Shown: positions 20,805 through 29,693, numbered from the stretch's first letter. The stretch: 64,000 bases of DNA from Prescottella defluvii (GCF_000738775.1 NZ_JPOC01000033.1:1-64000); one strand, 5' to 3'. A program made the numbers and translations. Notes: a model not told the origin generated them from the letters alone.

Positions 20805-20823
20805 TGGTTGCAAACTGCAACCA
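20805..20823. promoter_or_regulatory. perfect 8-3-8 inverted repeat, probable operator
   Basis: TGGTTGCA, spacer AAC, then TGCAACCA. It lies 23 bp before the start of the GtrA gene, where a repressor would block transcription. No regulator gene is adjacent. Confidence 0.5.
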
Positions 20824-20846
20824 AATCTCAGGCTGTGGGAGACCCG

Positions 20847-21287
20847 ATGTCCGTGCTCGACAGGCGCCTGGGCGGCGACGGATGGGCCGCCCAGCTCACC
20901 AGGTTCGCCCTGGTGGGTGGATCCAGCAATGTGCTGTACGCGCTGTCGTTCCTCGCCCTCGATGCCTACGGGACGCTGATGGCGAACGCCGTCGGCGTCG
21001 CGACGAGCACGGTCCTGGCCAACGAACTCCATCGCCGCCGCACCTTCCGCGCCGCCGACCGGGTGCCCTGGTTCGCCGCACAGTGGGAGGGCGGCGCGCT
21101 CGCGCTCCTCGGCCTCGTCATCAGTTCCCTGGTGCTCGCCATGCTGCACTTCTTCTTCCCCGACGTCAGCGGTCTGGTCTCGATCGCGCTGGTGATCGCG
21201 GTCAGCGGCGTCGTCGGCGGTCTCCGGTTCATCGCACTGCGCGGTTGGGTGTTCGGCCGCCGGGACCGGCTACTTCAGCAGTCGTGA
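20847..21287 (+). CDS. GtrA family membrane protein
   Basis: A 146-residue protein with four hydrophobic segments. The N-terminal QLTRFALVGGSSNVLYALSF is typical of GtrA, and LRFIALRGWVFGR closes the family domain. GtrA-like proteins are thought to move polyprenyl-linked sugars across the membrane for cell-surface glycosylation. Start chosen at the ATG after GGGAGACCC; an in-frame TTG at 20808 falls inside the palindrome. No glycosyltransferase gene is adjacent. Its last 18 bp overlap the convergent DNA glycosylase gene. Confidence 0.82.
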   Translation: MSVLDRRLGGDGWAAQLTRFALVGGSSNVLYALSFLALDAYGTLMANAVGVATSTVLANELHRRRTFRAADRVPWFAAQWEGGALALLGLVISSLVLAMLHFFFPDVSGLVSIALVIAVSGVVGGLRFIALRGWVFGRRDRLLQQS

Positions 21288-22136
21288 CATCCGCCGGTCC
21301 GCGAGGACCTTCCCGCCGGTCTGGCACGTCGGGCAGTACTGGAACGACCGCTCCGCATACGACACCTCCCGCACGGTGTCCCCGCACACCGGGCACGGCA
21401 TTCCCGTCCGTGCGTGCACGGTCATCCCGGCCCGCTTCTCGCCCTTGAGCCGGGCAGCCTCCTGACCGACCGAGCGCTCGACGGCGCCGGACAGTTCCGC
21501 CAGCATCGCGTCGTACAGCGCGTCCACCTCGTCGGGCGTCAGCTTGGACGCCGTCGCGAACGGCGACAGCCGGGCGGCGTGCAGGATCTCGTCGGAGTAG
21601 GCGTTGCCGATCCCGGCGAGCAGCGACTGGTCCACCAGCGCGGTCTTGATCCGGGCGGTGGTCGCGGAGAGGATCTCGCCGAACTGCGGGCGGGTCACCT
21701 CGAGCGCATCCGGCCCGAGTCGCGCGATGCCCGGCACCTCGTCCGGATCGGCGACCACCCACACCGCGAGCCGCTTCTTGGTCCCGGCCTCGGTGAGATC
21801 GAACGCGGGCGTCTCGCCGTCCGGGGTGAAGAAGTGCACCCGTAGCGCCAGCGGCCCCTTGCCCGGCTTGGGCGGCGCGGGGCTGGGGTTGTCGATCCAG
21901 CGCAGCCAGCCGCCCCGGGACAGATGCGTGATCAGCCACAGCCCGTCGCAGTCCAGCGCGAGATGCTTGCCGAACCGGCGCGCCCCGGTCACGTTGCGGC
22001 CCTGCAGCGCGCTGATCGGCGGATCGAACGTCTTGAGCACGCTCAGCGCGGCCACGTCGACGCGCCCCACCACCGCGCCGACCGCATGGTCGCGCAGGAA
22101 CTGTGCCAGGGCCTCCACCTCGGGCAGTTCGGGCAT
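21270..22136 (-). CDS. Fpg/Nei family DNA glycosylase/AP lyase
   Basis: A 288-residue base-excision repair enzyme for oxidised bases. Catalytic Pro2-Glu3 at the N-terminus (MPELPEVEAL), a helix-two-turn-helix region with QSLLAGIGNAYSDEILH near 175, and a C-terminal zinc finger with CPVC and, 20 residues on, CPTC. Both catalytic and zinc-binding parts are intact. Whether it prefers 8-oxoG or oxidised pyrimidines cannot be read. It is distinct from the Fpg next to rnc in actinobacteria and is probably the second paralogue. Confidence 0.92.
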   Translation of the reverse strand: MPELPEVEALAQFLRDHAVGAVVGRVDVAALSVLKTFDPPISALQGRNVTGARRFGKHLALDCDGLWLITHLSRGGWLRWIDNPSPAPPKPGKGPLALRVHFFTPDGETPAFDLTEAGTKKRLAVWVVADPDEVPGIARLGPDALEVTRPQFGEILSATTARIKTALVDQSLLAGIGNAYSDEILHAARLSPFATASKLTPDEVDALYDAMLAELSGAVERSVGQEAARLKGEKRAGMTVHARTGMPCPVCGDTVREVSYAERSFQYCPTCQTGGKVLADRRMSRLLK

Positions 22137-22252
22137 GGGGTCAGCGTAGGCCCGGGCACCGACGGCCGCGCGCGGATTCGTCTCCCGCGCGCACTGTCGC
22201 GCGCGCAGGACGCCAGTTCGCGCGCGGCGTCGGGAAGCCGACCGCAGCAGGC

Positions 22253-23026
22253 TCAGCGACGGATCAGATAGATGTCCATGATCCAGCCCTTGCGCTCCCG
22301 CATCTCGGCGCGCACGCGGACGATCTCGTCCTCCACCTCGCGCAGCTTGCCGGAGATCAGGACTTCGTCGGGCAGGCCCAGGTAGGCGCCCCACCAGATC
22401 TCGGCGTCGTCACCGGGCACGTGGGTGAAGCTGCATTCGGCGTCGAGCATCACCACGGCCGTGCCGACACCGTCGGGCAGACCGTCGCGGAGCTTGCGGC
22501 CGGTGGTGACGTGGACGGGCTCGCCGATCCGGTTGAGGACGATGCGGTGTTGCGCGGCGAGGGACTGGATGCTCGTGACGCCGGGGATCACCGTGTAGTC
22601 GAAGGTCTCGTTGCCGCGCGCGAGGACGCGTTCGACGATCCGCAGCGTGCTGTCGTAGAGCGACGGGTCGCCCCACACGAGGATCGCGCCGACGCCGTCC
22701 TCGGCCGCGAACCTCTCCTCGAACACCTGGGCCCGACGGTCGTGCCAGTCGTCGACGACGGTGCCGTAGTCGGCCTGAGCGGAGCCCGCGGAGCGAACAG
22801 AAGGCACGTTGTTGCGCTCGCGCGGCGGGTCGACGATGTCGACGATCCGGTAGTCGCGGTCCATGTGCTCGGACAGGATGGTGGTCCTCAGGTCGACGAG
22901 TTCCTGCTTCTCGTCGCCCTTCCCGATGACGAAGAACACATCGGCCCGGTTCATGGCCTTCACGGCCTGGATCGTCACCTGGTCGGGGTCGCCGGCACCG
23001 ATGCCGATCACGAGGAGCTCACGCAT
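22253..23026 (-). CDS. cobF: precorrin-6A synthase (deacetylating)
   Basis: A 257-residue SAM-dependent methyltransferase of the cobalamin family. It methylates C-1 of precorrin-5 with loss of acetate in the aerobic B12 pathway. [19 protein letters not shown] is the N-terminal SAM-binding block; [11 protein letters not shown] and [11 protein letters not shown] are the usual second and third motifs, and it ends [11 protein letters not shown]. No other cob gene lies nearby. A short segment near residue 78-88 ([10 protein letters not shown]) looks like an in-frame low-complexity insertion. Start at MRELLVIG; the longer upstream frame runs antisense into thyA. Confidence 0.88.
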   Translation of the reverse strand: MRELLVIGIGAGDPDQVTIQAVKAMNRADVFFVIGKGDEKQELVDLRTTILSEHMDRDYRIVDIVDPPRERNNVPSVRSAGSAQADYGTVVDDWHDRRAQVFEERFAAEDGVGAILVWGDPSLYDSTLRIVERVLARGNETFDYTVIPGVTSIQSLAAQHRIVLNRIGEPVHVTTGRKLRDGLPDGVGTAVVMLDAECSFTHVPGDDAEIWWGAYLGLPDEVLISGKLREVEDEIVRVRAEMRERKGWIMDIYLIRR

Positions 23027-23072
23027 GGGGCAATTGTCCCGGCAACCGACGACCCCACCTAGACTCGGGTCC

Positions 23073-23867
23073 GTGCACTCGCCGTATGAAGACCTGCTCC
23101 GCCTCGTCATGGACACCGGAACGCCGAAGGCCGACCGCACCGGAACCGGGACGCGCAGCATCTTCGGACACCAGATGCGCTGGGATCTCGCCGAGGGGTT
23201 CCCTCTGGTCACCACCAAGAAGGTGCACCTCAAGTCCATCGTCTACGAGCTGCTGTGGTTCCTGCGCGGCGAGTCCAACGTCCAGTGGCTGCGGGAGCAC
23301 GGCGTCACCATCTGGGACGAGTGGGCGGACGCCGACGGCGAGCTGGGCCCGGTGTACGGCGTGCAGTGGCGCTCGTGGCCGACGCCGTCCGGCGAACACA
23401 TCGACCAGATCACCAAGGTCATCGAGATGCTGAAGACCAACCCTGACTCGCGCCGGATCATCGTCTCGGCGTGGAACGTGGCCGACCTCGACGACATGGC
23501 GCTGCAGCCGTGCCACGCGTTCTTCCAGTTCTACGTCGCCGACGGCAAGCTCAGCTGCCAGCTGTACCAGCGCAGTGCCGACCTGTTCCTGGGCGTGCCG
23601 TTCAACATCGCCAGCTACGCGCTGCTCACCCACATGGTGGCGCAGCAGGCCGGGCTCGAGGTGGGCGACTTCATCTGGACCGGCGGCGACTGCCACATCT
23701 ACGACAACCACGTCGACCAGGTCACCGAGCAACTCTCGCGCGAGCCGCTGGCGTATCCGACGCTGAAACTGAACAAGCGGGACTCGATCTTCGACTACAC
23801 CTTCGAAGACGTCGAGATCGTCGATTACCGCCACCACCCCGCGATCAAGGCGCCGGTGGCGATCTGA
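23073..23867 (+). CDS. thyA: thymidylate synthase
   Basis: A 264-residue enzyme methylating dUMP to dTMP with methylenetetrahydrofolate. [12 protein letters not shown] is near the N-terminus, the nucleophile Cys is in [12 protein letters not shown], and [20 protein letters not shown] and [12 protein letters not shown] are hallmark blocks. The C-terminus AIKAPVAI matches the catalytic tail. The GTG start gives the same N-terminus (SPYEDLLR) as other actinobacterial ThyA. It overlaps the DHFR gene by one base (TGATG), giving the usual thyA-folA operon. Confidence 0.98.
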   Translation: MHSPYEDLLRLVMDTGTPKADRTGTGTRSIFGHQMRWDLAEGFPLVTTKKVHLKSIVYELLWFLRGESNVQWLREHGVTIWDEWADADGELGPVYGVQWRSWPTPSGEHIDQITKVIEMLKTNPDSRRIIVSAWNVADLDDMALQPCHAFFQFYVADGKLSCQLYQRSADLFLGVPFNIASYALLTHMVAQQAGLEVGDFIWTGGDCHIYDNHVDQVTEQLSREPLAYPTLKLNKRDSIFDYTFEDVEIVDYRHHPAIKAPVAI

Positions 23868-24349
23868 TGATCGGTCTGATCTGGGCGCAGACGACGGCCG
23901 GGGTGATCGGCCGCGACAACACGATCCCGTGGCGCGTCCCCGAGGACATGGCGCACTTCAAGGACACCACCATGGGCCAACCCGTGGTGATGGGCCGGCT
24001 GACGTGGGATTCGCTGCCGCCGAAGTTCCGTCCGCTGCCCGGACGCCGGAACATCGTCGTCACCCGCCAGGACGGGTGGAATGCGGACGGCGTGGAGACC
24101 GCGCACGGCATCGAGCAGGCACTCACCCTGGCAGGCGACACCGCCTGGGTCATGGGCGGCAGCCAGATCTACACGGCGGCAATGCCATTCGCGGATCTGC
24201 TGTCGGTGACCGAGATCGACGCGGACATCGAGGGCGATGCCTTCGCGCCGAAGATCGGCGACGACTGGGTCGTCGGCGACGAGGGCGACTGGCACATCTC
24301 GGAGAAGTCCGGTCTGCGCTACCGCTTCCTCACCTACGTCCGCGGCTGA
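23867..24349 (+). CDS. folA: dihydrofolate reductase
   Basis: A 160-residue NADPH-dependent enzyme regenerating tetrahydrofolate after ThyA. IGLIWAQTTAGVIGRDNTIPW is the substrate site with Trp, MGRLTWDSLP and LPGRRNIVVTR the cofactor-binding blocks, WVMGGSQIY the Gly-Gly motif. Translationally coupled to thyA (shared base). Normal length. Confidence 0.97.
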   Translation: MIGLIWAQTTAGVIGRDNTIPWRVPEDMAHFKDTTMGQPVVMGRLTWDSLPPKFRPLPGRRNIVVTRQDGWNADGVETAHGIEQALTLAGDTAWVMGGSQIYTAAMPFADLLSVTEIDADIEGDAFAPKIGDDWVVGDEGDWHISEKSGLRYRFLTYVRG

Positions 24350-24459
24350 CCGTCCCGCTCGACGGTGTCCGAACCGTTAGCCCGATAACCCGGATGTCTC
24401 CGGCACGGTGGGTCATACTGCGGGGGCACCGTCCCTGCAGTCTCCGGGAGTGACCTGTG

Positions 24460-24786
24460 ATGGACAAGACCTCGCTGACGGCCCTAGCTCGGCAGCAACT
24501 CAAGCTGGCGGCCACGTCGTCCAGTGGGCGCAGTTCGCAGACCGTGTACGGCGGCCATCAACGCAGTCTGCGTCAGACGGTGATCGCGCTCGGCGCCGGC
24601 AGGAGCCTGGCCGAGCACGACAGCCCCGGCGAGGCGACGCTGATCGTGCTCAGCGGCAAGCTCGCGCTGATCTGCGGCGAGGACTCGTGGAAGGGCTCGA
24701 CCGGGGACATGCTGATCGTTCCCGCGGCCCGGCACAGCGTCGAGGCGCTCGAGGACGTCGCGTTCCTGCTGACGGTCGCGAAGTAG
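24460..24786 (+). CDS. small cupin-domain protein
   Basis: A 108-residue single beta-barrel. EHDSPGEATLIVLSGKLAL resembles cupin motif 1 and GDMLIVPAARHSVEALED cupin motif 2, keeping a possible metal His. Such proteins often bind small ligands or metals; role unknown. Start at the ATG after a GTG at 24457; GGGAG lies upstream. It ends directly against the convergent TetR gene. Confidence 0.75.
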   Translation: MDKTSLTALARQQLKLAATSSSGRSSQTVYGGHQRSLRQTVIALGAGRSLAEHDSPGEATLIVLSGKLALICGEDSWKGSTGDMLIVPAARHSVEALEDVAFLLTVAK

Positions 24787-25449
24787 TCAGACCATCTGCG
24801 CGTCGACGTCGGGCAGGAGCCCGATCGACAGCAGACCTTCGACGAACCCGCGCAACGCGGCCTCGTCCGCCGTGTCGACGGCACCCTCGACGACGATGAG
24901 CGAGGCCACCAACCGGAAGGCCCACTCACAGACCGTGCGGGCACTCAGCGCCACGAGTTGCTGCGGGGTGAACAGTCGTTCGAAGTGCGGGATCAGGAAA
25001 TCGGATCCTCGTTCGATCAGCGGCGCCGCACGCACCGTGAACCACGGCAACACGAGGGCCGGATCGTCGCGAAGGGCCTTCTGCAGCAGCGTGTGCCGCC
25101 GCGCGTAACACACCGCGAAGACGATGCAGTCGACGAATCCGCCCTGCAGTCGGTCGCGGCCGCGCAGCACCGGATCGAGCTGGGCGAAGAACCGCGCGAG
25201 CTCGCGCTGGAACAGTCCCTCGAATATCGCGGTCTGGTCGCCCACATGCTTGTAGACGGTCGGCCGCGACAGGCCCGCTCGCTCGGCGATCTGGGCGTGC
25301 AGCCGCGTGCTGTAGCCGACGTCGATCAGGCACGCCTCGGCCGCATCGAGGATGCGTTCTCGAATCGCGGTGGGGCTCAAATCCTGTGCACGGGAGTTCA
25401 CCGCAGAGAGTGTAGCGGCGCGGTCCCCCTGAACAGGCGCATCCGGCAC
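24787..25449 (-). CDS. TetR family transcriptional regulator
   Basis: A 220-residue repressor. The HTH is IAERAGLSRPTVYKHVGDQT; the C-terminal domain (TVCEWAFRLVASLIVVEGAV) resembles regulators of acyl metabolism. A GTG at 25401 (giving VNSRAQDLSPT) is an equally plausible start because homology begins there. It is divergent from the DosS-like kinase gene, with about 210 bp between starts. Confidence 0.85.
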   Translation of the reverse strand: MPDAPVQGDRAATLSAVNSRAQDLSPTAIRERILDAAEACLIDVGYSTRLHAQIAERAGLSRPTVYKHVGDQTAIFEGLFQRELARFFAQLDPVLRGRDRLQGGFVDCIVFAVCYARRHTLLQKALRDDPALVLPWFTVRAAPLIERGSDFLIPHFERLFTPQQLVALSARTVCEWAFRLVASLIVVEGAVDTADEAALRGFVEGLLSIGLLPDVDAQMV

Positions 25450-25612
25450 TTCGGTGCAACCGCGTCGATCTCGCGACCTGCGACCGGATCGAAAGGAGTC
25501 CGGCGCCGACCCCCTCCCCCGAGGATCGACGCCGGACAGTCGAGGTGCCGTCGGCAGGCCACCACGACCCCGCCGAAGACAACTTCACCAACTGAATCGA
25601 CGTCGGAGTGCA

Positions 25613-25625
25613 ACGTGTTACACGT
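25613..25625. promoter_or_regulatory. short perfect palindrome upstream of the sensor kinase
   Basis: ACGTGT, central T, ACACGT, located 35 bp before the kinase start. It may be an operator for the divergent TetR protein or another regulator. Confidence 0.35.
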
Positions 25626-25660
25626 GCGGCGGAAAAAGTTCTCGCCACTATGCTGCGGGC

Positions 25661-27343
25661 ATGGTGAACAGCGGAAACTGGAACTTCGGGGAGTTCGACA
25701 ACCTGGAGGAGCTGCTCGCCGACATGCGCAGTCGACTGGTCGACAGTGTCGCGACGCCGGCCCGGCTGCGGGAACTGCTCGAGGCGGTCCTGGTGGTGGG
25801 CGCCGGACTGGAACTCGATTCGATCCTGCAGCGGATCGTGCAGGCCGCGACGACCCTGCTGGACGCGCGCTACGGCGCGTTGGGTGTGCGCGATCCCGAC
25901 GGTGGGCTGTCCGAGTTCGTGTACGAGGGCATCACCCCGGAGGAACGGGCCCGGATGGGGCATCTGCCGGAGGGCCACGGGCTGCTCGGCCTGCTGATGG
26001 AGCACCCCCGACCGGTCCGGGTCGCACACCTGGGCGCACATCCGGCGTCGGTCGGCTTCCCGCCGAACCATCCACCGATGGACAGCTTCCTCGGCATGCC
26101 GATCATCGTGCGCGGACGGGTGTTCGGCAGCATCTACCTCACCGAGAAGCGGACCGGACCGGAGTTCACCGACGAGGACGAGACCATCCTCGACGCCCTC
26201 GCCACGTCCGCGGGCGTCGCGATCGACAACGCCCACCTGTTCGAGGAGTCCCGGACCCGGGAACGCTGGCTGACCGCGCTCGCGTCGTCCAACGCCCGCC
26301 TGTTGTCCGGCGGGTCCATCGACGAGGCGCTCGAGCTCCTGGTGACGCGCACCCTCGACCTGTGCAGGGCGACCGGCGCATACGTGTTGGTGGTCGAGGA
26401 CGAGGACGGCGCCGTCGTCGAGGCGGCGGCCGGCGGCGACGGCCCGCGACCGGGTAGCCGGATCGACCTGTCGGGCTCGGACCTGCTGCCGGTGGTCCGC
26501 GCGCGCAGGCCCGCCCTGTTCACGAAGCAGGACCGCGTGGCCCCGTTCGCCGCCGGCAGCGACGCCCGGGTCGCGGCCCTGCCGCTGTCCACGACGTCCG
26601 GTGTCGCGGGCATGCTCGTCGTCACGCGCGAGGGTCTGGGGTGGACACCGGACGAGATCGCGCGGCTGGGCTCGATGGCCGACTCGGCCGCGCTCGCCGT
26701 CGAGTTCGCCGACCAGCAGCACCGGCGCCGACAGCTCGACGTACTGGCCGACCGTGACCGCATCGCCCGCGACCTGCACGACAACGTCATCCAGCAGTTG
26801 TTCGCGACCGGGATGAGCCTGCAGAGTCTGCTGCTCGACGAGAACGCACCCGTGCCGGAGTCCGCGGCGGGCACGCTCACCAAGTCGGTGTCCCAGCTCG
26901 ACCGCATGATCCACGAGATCCGCACCACTATCTTCGACCTGCAGACCGCCGGTGAGCAGGCCCCCACCAGCCTGCGGCGACGACTGCTCGACGCGATCGG
27001 CGATCTGACGACCCGGTCGGTGCTGGTCCCGAACGTGCAGTTCACCGGCGCCATCGACACGCTGGTGCCGACGCGGATCCATCCGCACGCCGAGTCGGTG
27101 CTGCGCGAAGGCCTGAGCAATGCGCTGCGGCACGCGGACGCGACCACGATCACCGTCGCGATCGACGCCGCCGATCACCTGACCATCCGCATCTGCGACG
27201 ACGGCGTCGGGGTCTCCGAGACGACGCGGCGCAGCGGGCTCGACAACCTGGCCCGGCGGGCCGAACAGTGCGGCGGCAGTTGCACCGTCCTCCCCGGACC
27301 CGGCGGCGGAACCGAACTGACGTGGCGGGTGCCGCTGCGGTGA
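25661..27343 (+). CDS. devS: DosS/DosT-type haem sensor histidine kinase
   Basis: A 560-residue cytosolic kinase: GAF-A (about 40-190), GAF-B (about 215-350), DHp and HATPase. GAF-A contains GFPPNHPPM, whose His137 aligns with the proximal haem ligand His149 of mycobacterial DosS, and FGSIYLTEK, whose Tyr159 aligns with the distal Tyr171; haem sensing of O2, NO, CO or redox is therefore likely. The phospho-acceptor is His373 in RDLHDNVIQQ; EGLSNALRHAD and DDGVGV are the N and G boxes. Start chosen at MVNSGNWNFG. The partner is the DosR-type gene at 32117-32755, which faces this one across the island. Alignment positions are from memory of the DosS sequence. Confidence 0.9.
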   Translation: MVNSGNWNFGEFDNLEELLADMRSRLVDSVATPARLRELLEAVLVVGAGLELDSILQRIVQAATTLLDARYGALGVRDPDGGLSEFVYEGITPEERARMGHLPEGHGLLGLLMEHPRPVRVAHLGAHPASVGFPPNHPPMDSFLGMPIIVRGRVFGSIYLTEKRTGPEFTDEDETILDALATSAGVAIDNAHLFEESRTRERWLTALASSNARLLSGGSIDEALELLVTRTLDLCRATGAYVLVVEDEDGAVVEAAAGGDGPRPGSRIDLSGSDLLPVVRARRPALFTKQDRVAPFAAGSDARVAALPLSTTSGVAGMLVVTREGLGWTPDEIARLGSMADSAALAVEFADQQHRRRQLDVLADRDRIARDLHDNVIQQLFATGMSLQSLLLDENAPVPESAAGTLTKSVSQLDRMIHEIRTTIFDLQTAGEQAPTSLRRRLLDAIGDLTTRSVLVPNVQFTGAIDTLVPTRIHPHAESVLREGLSNALRHADATTITVAIDAADHLTIRICDDGVGVSETTRRSGLDNLARRAEQCGGSCTVLPGPGGGTELTWRVPLR

Positions 27344-27369
27344 GGCTACGCACGCGCCCATTTCGGCTG

Positions 27370-27426
27370 ACTCCTGGAGCAACACCACCCCACATCTTTG
27401 ACAGCACGTCAACTACCTGGGGAAAC
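27370..27426 (+). repeat. direct repeat A
   Basis: 57 bp, 53 identical by eye to 29551-29607. It contains the inverted repeat TTGAC-N5-GTCAA. It begins 27 bp after the stop of the sensor kinase and lies just past the end of the two-gene operon, so it marks the left edge of the island. Confidence 0.85.
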
Positions 27427-27456
27427 AAGTCAGTCAGCGCGTGCGCTCCGGAAAGA

Positions 27457-28221
27457 TCAGAGTTGATCTTCTACCCGGTCCCTACGGGACACGAGCGGCT
27501 GGGCCTCCGTGAGGTGCATACGTACGACCTGCGTCATCGACTTCCTCTGCATGTTGATCTTTCGCATCAGCGTCTCGACCTCATGCATATTGGGACTTTC
27601 GTGATGTTGCACTACGTCACCGAGCGCATCGAAGCTCTTGTCGAGTAGCTCGCGTGTGTCTTCGTAGAGGTCCGTGATCGCCTGCTGAGTGTTCGGCTCT
27701 GTAACCATCATCAGGGCTGGCGTGAAGACCATCTCCAGATTCTTCAGTGCGTCGAGCCATGGCATGTACTCCGCATACAATCTTTCGGCTAGTTCGACAG
27801 TCCTCGACGGAGCGTTCGCGACTTCATAAATTGCCTCTCTAGCCCGGATGTACGGTTGATTAAGATCAGCAATCGCAGCCCAAATTGGCGGGATGGCCTT
27901 GAGCATCTCGTCTCTGCGCTTGGAGTCAAGCTCGTGGAAGAGCCGAGCGTCCGCCCGCTCGGCCGCCTCCTTCGCGTCCCGCCGGCCGAGCCATGTCTGG
28001 AGTAGCGCCGCGCTCACCGCCCCGAACGTCATCAATCCACCGAACCAAGCACCCGCCGCTGCCCATTCCGATCCTGTCCATCCAGACCATCGGCTGATGC
28101 TGGACACCAAGTACTTGATCAGAAAGAACAGTGAGAAGAGCAGGGTAGGCATGAGAAGTAGCTTGCTAATCCAGCTCAGCGTCATGTACCCACGGGGAGG
28201 CTTGTCACCACCAGCGCTCAC
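27457..28221 (-). CDS. membrane protein of unknown family
   Basis: A 254-residue protein. Two membrane helices lie near residues 20-40 (LLLMPTLLFSLFFLIKYLV) and 55-75 (AAGAWFGGLMTFGAVSAALL), followed by a Lys/Arg/Glu-rich helical cytoplasmic region of about 180 residues. No enzymatic motif. Its GTG start overlaps the stop of the upstream gene by four bases (GTGA), so the two are coupled and probably work together. Its codon choice is less GC-rich than flanking genes, consistent with transfer. I do not recognise the family. Confidence 0.75.
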   Translation of the reverse strand: MSAGGDKPPRGYMTLSWISKLLLMPTLLFSLFFLIKYLVSSISRWSGWTGSEWAAAGAWFGGLMTFGAVSAALLQTWLGRRDAKEAAERADARLFHELDSKRRDEMLKAIPPIWAAIADLNQPYIRAREAIYEVANAPSRTVELAERLYAEYMPWLDALKNLEMVFTPALMMVTEPNTQQAITDLYEDTRELLDKSFDALGDVVQHHESPNMHEVETLMRKINMQRKSMTQVVRMHLTEAQPLVSRRDRVEDQL

Positions 28222-29198
28222 GAGCTGACAACCCTGGCGTACCCGAGTGCACCCGCAACCAGCTCCGCAAACCCGAAGTAGAAGTGGCTCAGCTGGATCA
28301 TCGCAGTTACGCAGGCATGCTTGTAGAAGGTCTCGTTGTACGGGTCGCTTGTCATCTCAGCGAGGCGCTCGCGGTGTTTACCCCAGTGCAAGCTGTCGCC
28401 GTAGTTGTAGGTGACGATAATCTCGTCAGGCTTCACGCCCATGAAGGTCTTCGGAACATCGGGACGATTGTCAGGCTGAAGGCGCTCACAAATCAGAGTT
28501 GCGGCCATCTTGTCCATCAGCTTGCCGCGAGAGCTGCGCCAGCTCTGCAAGATCTCACGAGTCTCCTTGGCCTGAGCCTCTTCAAGCTCACCAGCTGCCT
28601 TTTCGAGAAATGCCATGATCTTGGAGAAGCTTGCCTCGTCACCGGCGTTGTGGATCTGACGGAACGTAGTCGAGAAGCCGGTGAAAGCCTCGTGACTCGG
28701 CAGGTCACCATCGACAGACCACTCGCCATTGTGCGATGAGAGCGTCATACCACCGTCGTCGTTCACGACTGAGTACGAAGCGAGATTCTTACAGGTCTCG
28801 ACGAACCGTTGCGCAGCCGCTCGCTCGGACTCGCTAAGGAAGCCCCGGAGGTAGGGGAACTCCGCTGGATCGTCAAGGTCGAACAGGTAGGTCAGCCGCC
28901 CCCAGTGGTAGTCGAAGCCCATCGGATCACGCGCGAATTCCTTCAGCGGCGCAGGGAACTTCAGCTCGACGGGCATGATCGTGTCTTCCAGCGGAATCGC
29001 GGTCACCTCGATGCTGTTTGTCAACAACTGACTCTCCGCGCCAGTGATCTTGAGCATGAAGCACGACGGGCCGTACTCAAGCGACATGAACCCTTGCTCA
29101 GGCATCGATTCAGAGGCCACTGTGGCAACGCGCTTCGCGACAACCCTCGCCGGCTTTGGCTTGCGGTTCTTGCTCCGACGCCCCGGACTCTTCCCCAT
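28218..29198 (-). CDS. uncharacterised protein coupled to a membrane protein
   Basis: A 326-residue soluble protein. A very basic tail (MGKSPGRRSKNRKPKPARVV) is followed by a domain with SLEYGPSCFMLKITGAESQ, an Asp/Pro-rich middle (LFDLDDPAEFPYLRGFL), a Glu/Ala-rich helix near 200-220, and a C-terminal region with FKPD-like sequence and aromatic residues. No catalytic motif was recognised. Start at MGKSPG with GAAAGG six bases upstream; the longer frame before it lacks a binding site. First gene of the two-gene operon with the membrane protein. In island context an immunity or stress role is possible but only a guess. Confidence 0.75.
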   Translation of the reverse strand: MGKSPGRRSKNRKPKPARVVAKRVATVASESMPEQGFMSLEYGPSCFMLKITGAESQLLTNSIEVTAIPLEDTIMPVELKFPAPLKEFARDPMGFDYHWGRLTYLFDLDDPAEFPYLRGFLSESERAAAQRFVETCKNLASYSVVNDDGGMTLSSHNGEWSVDGDLPSHEAFTGFSTTFRQIHNAGDEASFSKIMAFLEKAAGELEEAQAKETREILQSWRSSRGKLMDKMAATLICERLQPDNRPDVPKTFMGVKPDEIIVTYNYGDSLHWGKHRERLAEMTSDPYNETFYKHACVTAMIQLSHFYFGFAELVAGALGYARVVSS

Positions 29199-29289
29199 CA
29201 CGTACCTTTCGTTCGGTTTGTCTGCGCTTGATCGTACAAACCACCGCCGACACAATCGCGCGATCAGCCGTCGAACGACAACCGCCGGG

Positions 29290-29390
29290 TACAAAGCTCG
29301 GCACATTTGCGTGTCGCGCCTGCAAACAAGAAGCGAGCGATCAAGCCCGCCCCTCGCCCGGAGTTCGATCTCGAGGACTACGTGCGCCGG
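29290..29390 (+). repeat. direct repeat D1 (matches 30595-30695)
   Basis: A gapless 101-bp match to 30595-30695. It begins TACAAA, contains CACATTT and AACAAGAAGCGAGCGATC, and ends ACTACGTGCGCCGG. It covers the start region of a small reading frame in both places. Confidence 0.75.
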
Positions 29391-29513
29391 TCTACGGAGG
29401 CATCTGGCGTACCCGAGAAGATCGAGGACACCACTACCATCGTCAAGGCAGCTTCACTGCTTCAAAGCGCGCGCCGAGACCGAGAAGAAGCACGGGATAG
29501 ACCAAAGGGGTAA
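29307..29513 (+). CDS. possible small protein in the island
   Basis: A 68-codon frame from a TTG, giving ANKKRAIKPAPRPEFDLEDY, then VRRSTEASGVPEKIEDTTTI. The composition is protein-like, but no ribosome binding site is visible and the codon equivalent to the GTG start of the second copy (30621) is GCG here. It may be a decayed gene. It is followed after 37 bp by repeat B. Confidence 0.35.
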   Translation: MRVAPANKKRAIKPAPRPEFDLEDYVRRSTEASGVPEKIEDTTTIVKAASLLQSARRDREEARDRPKG

Positions 29514-29550
29514 GATGGGGAATCGCCTTGGGGTGCTTAGCGATTGGCGC

Positions 29551-29607
29551 ACTCCTCCAGCAACACCACCCCACTTCTTTGACAGCACGTCAACTACCTG
29601 GAGAAAC
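29551..29607 (+). repeat. direct repeat B
   Basis: Copy of repeat A (27370-27426) with four mismatches in 57 bp and the same TTGAC-N5-GTCAA core. With repeat A it brackets the two-gene operon and the small frame, about 2.2 kb apart. Confidence 0.85.
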
Positions 29608-29693
29608 GGGGAGACTAGGGTCACGAGCCGGCTTGAAACCTGTGTCACACCGGCTTCACCTGTTCCCGCAGTAGTGAGCGGGGTCGCGCAGAG

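Noticed and set aside
22150-22252. CG-alternating stretch between the glycosylase and cobF genes
   Set aside because: Consistent with base composition; no clear stem or repeat unit.
24926-27412. 828-codon frame antisense to the sensor kinase
   Set aside because: Shadow of GC-biased third positions in the kinase gene.
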